Source: Bacteroidales bacterium (GTDB lineage Bacteria; Bacteroidota; Bacteroidia; Bacteroidales; UBA4181). From it: 6,183 bases of DNA. Both the position numbers and the translations under genes were made by a program. This document shows positions 1 through 6,183 of the stretch, one piece after another; position 1 is the first letter of the stretch, and each line of letters opens with the position of its first letter. Below the pieces are notes generated by a model. It saw only the letters and a program-made list of their open reading frames with translations, was not told the DNA's origin and did no database searches. The stretch is taken from NCBI GenBank assembly GCA_028700615.1, contig JAQVSH010000117.1:1-6183 (forward strand), written 5' to 3'.

Positions 1-1071
1 TTTCCCTAACAGGTTCTGACGGAAACGACCCTGTTTCCCTTTCAGGCTGTCCGAAAGAGATTTCAGAGGACGGTTGGCATCAGTTTTTACCGCATTGGAT
101 TTACGGGAATTATCAAACAGAGAATCGACGGCCTCCTGCAACATACGTTTTTCATTCCGCAGAATGACTTCAGGAGCTTTAATTTCGATCAGACGTTTCA
201 GACGGTTGTTACGGATAATGACCCGACGGTATAAATCATTCAGATCAGAAGTGGCAAAACGTCCCCCGTCCAGCGGTACCAAGGGCCGGAGTTCCGGAGG
301 AATAACAGGCACCACTTTAACAATCATCCATTCCGGATTATTTGTTTCTTTGGAAGCACGGAATGCTTCCACTACATTCAATCTTTTTAAGGCTTCACTT
401 TTACGTTGTTGTGAGGTCTCTCTGCCGGCCTGGTCTCTCAGTTGATAAGAGAGTAAATCCAGGTCAATATTTTTCAGCAATTTATACAATGCCTCAGCCC
501 CCATCCCTGCAATAAATTTATTGGGATCGGTGTCATCAAGCAACTGATTTTCTCTGGGCAGGGCATCCAAAATGTCCATGTATTCTTCTTCCGTGAGAAA
601 ATCATAGGTTTTAATCCCGTCAGCTTCCTTAATACCGGGTTGAATGACCACATAACGTTCATAATAGATAATGGCATCCAGTTTTTTGGTAGGAAGTCCC
701 AATAAATAACCGATCTTATTGGGCAGGGAACGGAAATACCAGATATGGGCAACAGGGACTACCAGTTGGATGTGTCCCATACGTTCACGACGTACCTTTT
801 TCTCTGTAACTTCAACTCCGCATCGGTCGCAGACAATCCCTTTGTAACGGATTCTTTTATATTTCCCGCAGTGACATTCATAGTCCTTTACAGGACCGAA
901 AATCCGCTCACAGAATAACCCGTCCCTTTCAGGTTTATAGGTTCTGTAATTGATCGTCTCAGGTTTGAGTACTTCACCGCTGGAACGTTCCAGAATTTCC
1001 TCCGGAGAAGCCAACCCGATCCTGATTTTCGAGAAACTGCTTTTTGTTTTCGTGTCTTTTCTAAATGACAT
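1..1071 (-). CDS. rpoC: RNA polymerase beta' subunit, N-terminal 357 residues (3' end outside window)
   Basis: Beta' is the subunit that carries the catalytic magnesium of RNA polymerase and forms most of the clamp. The reading frame is open without a stop or frameshift from the ATG at 1071 to the window edge. The N-terminal zinc ribbon is intact, with Cys66 and Cys68 (ECHC) and Cys81 and Cys84 (CDRC). Further on come PLVPLDGGRF at about 263-272 (zipper/lid area), the clamp helices at about 276-320 (DLNDLYRR, RNNRLKRL, RNEKRMLQ), and GKQGRFRQNLLGK at 345-357, where the window cuts the protein inside switch 2. The catalytic NADFDGD motif would lie further left and is not visible. The start matches Bacteroidales RpoC proteins, which begin M-x-FRK. 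No Shine-Dalgarno motif precedes it. It lies 87 bases after rpoB on the same strand and is surely co-transcribed. Identity is certain; completeness cannot be judged. Confidence 0.98.
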   Translation of the reverse strand, partial: MSFRKDTKTKSSFSKIRIGLASPEEILERSSGEVLKPETINYRTYKPERDGLFCERIFGPVKDYECHCGKYKRIRYKGIVCDRCGVEVTEKKVRRERMGHIQLVVPVAHIWYFRSLPNKIGYLLGLPTKKLDAIIYYERYVVIQPGIKEADGIKTYDFLTEEEYMDILDALPRENQLLDDTDPNKFIAGMGAEALYKLLKNIDLDLLSYQLRDQAGRETSQQRKSEALKRLNVVEAFRASKETNNPEWMIVKVVPVIPPELRPLVPLDGGRFATSDLNDLYRRVIIRNNRLKRLIEIKAPEVILRNEKRMLQEAVDSLFDNSRKSNAVKTDANRPLKSLSDSLKGKQGRFRQNLLGK

Positions 1072-1125
1072 AGAATTTGTCAATTAAAGATTATACTTCA
1101 CCTGTTCAACGTTTCGAATGACTGG

Positions 1126-1147
1126 GCAGGGTACCGTGGTACCCTGC
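1126..1147 (-). other. Perfect stem-loop in the rpoB-rpoC spacer
   Basis: The arms 1126-1134 and 1139-1147 are exact reverse complements (9 base pairs, GCAGGGTAC with GTACCCTGC) around a four-base loop. It starts 11 bases after the rpoB stop codon. In the transcribed direction it is followed by CCAGTCATTCG with no T-run, so it does not look like an intrinsic terminator. It may be an RNA processing site, a 3' stabiliser of the rpoB message or a pause element; which of these is inference. The rest of the 87-base spacer shows no gene or recognisable promoter. Confidence 0.6.
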
Positions 1148-1158
1148 TGCAGTATTCG

Positions 1159-4968
<3,810 letters not shown>

Positions 4969-5004
4969 TTGCGTATGGTTTAAATTGAACTGTACCGATA
5001 ATGA

Positions 5005-5045
5005 CAAAAGGCCTAGAGTCCCGACAAGAGCGGGACTCTAAACCT
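5005..5045 (-). terminator. Attenuator-like stem-loop with short T-rich tail between rplL and rpoB
   Basis: Arms 5014-5023 and 5031-5040 are exact reverse complements (10 base pairs, TAGAGTCCCG with CGGGACTCTA) around a seven-base loop. In the transcribed (minus) RNA, five more pairs extend the base, two of them G-U, giving a 15-pair stem over 5009-5045. The stem runs straight into TTTTGTCATTAT, a broken T-run. It sits 28 bases after the rplL stop and about 40 bases before the rpoB ATG. The shape suggests a leaky terminator that lets only part of the ribosomal-protein transcription enter rpoB, as known for the rplL-rpoB attenuator of E. coli. A pure RNA processing site is the main alternative. 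Confidence 0.6.
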
Positions 5046-5073
5046 GCAAATAACCCGATTGGGGTAAGTGCTA

Positions 5074-5448
5074 TTATTTAAGTTCAATTTCTGCTCCAGC
5101 TTCTTCCAATTGTGCCTTCAGAGAATCTGCTTCTTCTTTAGATACACCTTCTTTAATTGCTTTCGGGCAAGACTCAACCAGGGTCTTTGCCTCTGTCAGG
5201 CTCAGATTGGTGATTTCTTTTACCAACTTAATAAATCCTACTTTAGGTGCAGTACCCAACGATTTAATCACAACATCGAAAGAGTTCTTTTCTACAACTG
5301 CCGCTTCTCCGGCGGGAGCTGCTACTGCAACAGCTGCAGCTGCAGCAGGTTCAATTCCATATTCGTCTTTCAGAATTTGTGCTAATTCGTTGACTTCTTT
5401 AACAGTCAGGTTAACCAATTGTTCTGCAAAAGCTTTCAAATCTGCCAT
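5074..5448 (-). CDS. rplL: 50S ribosomal protein L7/L12 (bL12)
   Basis: bL12 is the multi-copy flexible stalk protein that recruits initiation, elongation and release factors to the ribosome and stimulates their GTPases. At 124 residues it has normal length. The N-terminal dimerisation and L10-binding domain is at 1-34 (MADLKAFAEQLVNLTVKEVNEL). The Ala/Pro/Gly hinge follows at about 35-52, and the C-terminal domain at about 56-124 ends AGAEIELK. Lys69, Val70, Ile73, Lys74, Glu86 and Lys88 of the factor-binding face are present. The usually invariant GLGLKEAK stretch reads NLSLTEAK (81-88), so two glycines and a lysine are replaced. The hinge is encoded partly by a short GCAGCT-type alanine codon repeat near 5330-5350. 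The start is preceded by AT-rich sequence without Shine-Dalgarno motif, 44 bases after rplJ, as usual for this pair. Confidence 0.97.
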   Translation of the reverse strand: MADLKAFAEQLVNLTVKEVNELAQILKDEYGIEPAAAAAVAVAAPAGEAAVVEKNSFDVVIKSLGTAPKVGFIKLVKEITNLSLTEAKTLVESCPKAIKEGVSKEEADSLKAQLEEAGAEIELK

Positions 5449-5492
5449 TTTATTGAGGTTTTTAAAAATTAATAATCTTGTTGAATAAAAAA

Positions 5493-6014
5493 TTAAGCTT
5501 CTTTTTCCGATAAGGTTTTCACCACACCGGCGATAATGTGTTTACCTGACTGTAAAGCAGATACCACATTCTTAGCGGGAGATTGCAGAAGTGCAATCAC
5601 ATCGCCAATAAGTTCTTCCTTCGATTTGATGTTTGCCAGGACTTCCAGCTGATTGGCACCCACAAAGACGGACTCCTGAACATAAGCGCCCTTCAATACG
5701 GGTTTAGTGTTTTTCTTTGCAAATTCTTTAATAAGTTTTGCAGGAACACTTGCCTCAGTGGCAAACATAACCGACGTAGTATTGGTCAACGATCCGTATA
5801 ACTCCTCATAATTCGTACCGATTCTCTCAAATGCTTTACGAAGTAAGGTGTTTTTAACAACAATCATTTTTACTTCCTTCTGAAAGCACAGACGACGTAA
5901 CTGACTCGTGGCCTCAGCATTTAAACCGGCAATATCGGTGAGGTAAAAATTTTTATAGTTGTTGATCTGTTCTACCAGACTGCCAATGATTTGGTCTTTC
6001 TCTTCTCTTGTCAT
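5493..6014 (-). CDS. rplJ: 50S ribosomal protein L10 (uL10)
   Basis: uL10 anchors the L12 dimers to 23S rRNA at the base of the stalk. The 173-residue protein is complete and of usual length for Bacteroidota. The globular rRNA-binding domain spans about 1-135, with the conserved VVKNTLLRKAFE block at 52-63, SVPAKLIKEFAKK at 89-101 and LKGAYV at 107-112. The C-terminal helix that carries L12 dimers covers about 146-173 and opens with the family-typical SPAKNVVSALQSG. The ATG at 6014 gives MTREEKDQII, matching the M-x-x-E-x-K start of relatives. It follows rplA by 29 bases and precedes rplL by 44. In E. coli the L10-L12 complex represses its own message at a long leader; here the gap to rplA is too short for such a leader unless it lies within rplA. 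Confidence 0.97.
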   Translation of the reverse strand: MTREEKDQIIGSLVEQINNYKNFYLTDIAGLNAEATSQLRRLCFQKEVKMIVVKNTLLRKAFERIGTNYEELYGSLTNTTSVMFATEASVPAKLIKEFAKKNTKPVLKGAYVQESVFVGANQLEVLANIKSKEELIGDVIALLQSPAKNVVSALQSGKHIIAGVVKTLSEKEA

Positions 6015-6029
6015 AATCTAGTTTAGATT
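6015..6029 (-). other. Small AT-rich inverted repeat touching the rplJ start codon
   Basis: The arms 6015-6020 and 6024-6029 (AATCTA with TAGATT) are exact reverse complements around a three-base loop, and the repeat ends directly against the ATG of rplJ. It fills half of the 29-base rplA-rplJ gap. Six mostly A-U pairs make a weak helix, so it may be chance in AT-rich DNA. If real, it could modulate access to the rplJ start. Confidence 0.3.
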
Positions 6030-6043
6030 CAAAGAATTAAACG

Positions 6044-6183
6044 TTACTCATCGACCGATTTGGTATCAATCTTAACCCCCGGGCTCATGGTAGAAGAGAG
6101 ATAAATACTCTTAACATAAGTTCCTTTTGCCGCAGCCGGTTTTAATTTGATAATCGTATTCAAAAATTCTTTCGCATTATCCG
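6044..6183 (-). CDS. rplA: 50S ribosomal protein L1 (uL1), C-terminal 46 codons (5' end outside window)
   Basis: uL1 forms the mobile L1 stalk of the large subunit, which acts in release of the E-site tRNA. Only the tail is visible. Reading minus-strand codons from 6181 gives DNAKEFLNTIIKLKPAAAKG, then TYVKSIYLSSTMSPGVKID, ending KSVDE and TAA at 6044. The KPAxAKGTYVKSIYLSSTMSPG segment is the characteristic C-terminus of bacterial L1. Its place directly before rplJ on the same strand is the standard order rplK-rplA-rplJ-rplL-rpoB-rpoC. Whether the rest of the gene is intact cannot be seen. Confidence 0.95.
   Translation of the reverse strand, partial: DNAKEFLNTIIKLKPAAAKGTYVKSIYLSSTMSPGVKIDTKSVDE

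Noticed and set aside
474..752. Minus-strand open frame of 92 codons
   Set aside because: It overlaps rpoC in another frame; the true rpoC frame is open throughout this stretch and matches the family.
1..1071. Possible frameshift in rpoC
   Set aside because: I translated the whole stretch and it stays in one frame from ATG to the window edge, with conserved motifs at the expected spacing.
4969..5073. Possible Bacteroides-type promoter (TTTG and TAnnTTTG) before rpoB
   Set aside because: A TTTG occurs at 5047-5050 and another at 5005-5008, but the spacing is about twice that required and the second lacks the TA; the match is not convincing.
5330..5350. Short GCAGCT/CTGCAG repeat
   Set aside because: It is the in-frame alanine codon run of the L12 hinge and needs no other explanation.
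5207..5488. Plus-strand open frame of 93 codons
   Set aside because: It is antisense to rplL; its alanine-rich part only mirrors the L12 hinge repeat.

Overview
This window is an ordinary stretch of core genome: the ribosomal protein and RNA polymerase gene cluster of a Bacteroidota bacterium, most likely of the order Bacteroidales. All genes lie on the minus strand, in the order rplA (3' end only), rplJ, rplL, rpoB, rpoC (5' part only). The assignment rests on close residue-level agreement of RpoB, RpoC, L10 and L12 with remembered Bacteroides-type sequences. It is also supported by the absence of Shine-Dalgarno motifs before all four visible starts, which is typical of Bacteroidota. The genus cannot be named from this.

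Layout, in the direction of transcription (right to left). The last 46 codons of rplA end at 6044. After a 29-base gap comes rplJ (6014-5493), then a 44-base AT-rich gap and rplL (5448-5074). A 105-base spacer follows, holding a 15-base-pair stem-loop with a short T-rich tail. rpoB starts at an ATG at 4968, preferred over an upstream in-frame TTG at 5007, and ends at 1159. An 87-base spacer with a second perfect hairpin separates it from rpoC, which starts at 1071 and runs off the left edge after 357 codons. No gap without a gene exceeds 105 bases.

The genes work together in gene expression. L1, L10 and L12 belong to the two stalks of the large ribosomal subunit: L1 forms the L1 stalk, and L10 with L12 forms the factor-recruiting stalk. 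RpoB and RpoC are the two large catalytic subunits of RNA polymerase. Co-transcription ties ribosome and polymerase output, and the hairpins on either side of rpoB are the likeliest places for differential control.

I found no new system, mobile element, CRISPR array, RNA gene or broken gene. The points worth a second look are small: the two spacer hairpins, the rpoB start, and changes at normally conserved positions of the factor-binding surface of L12.
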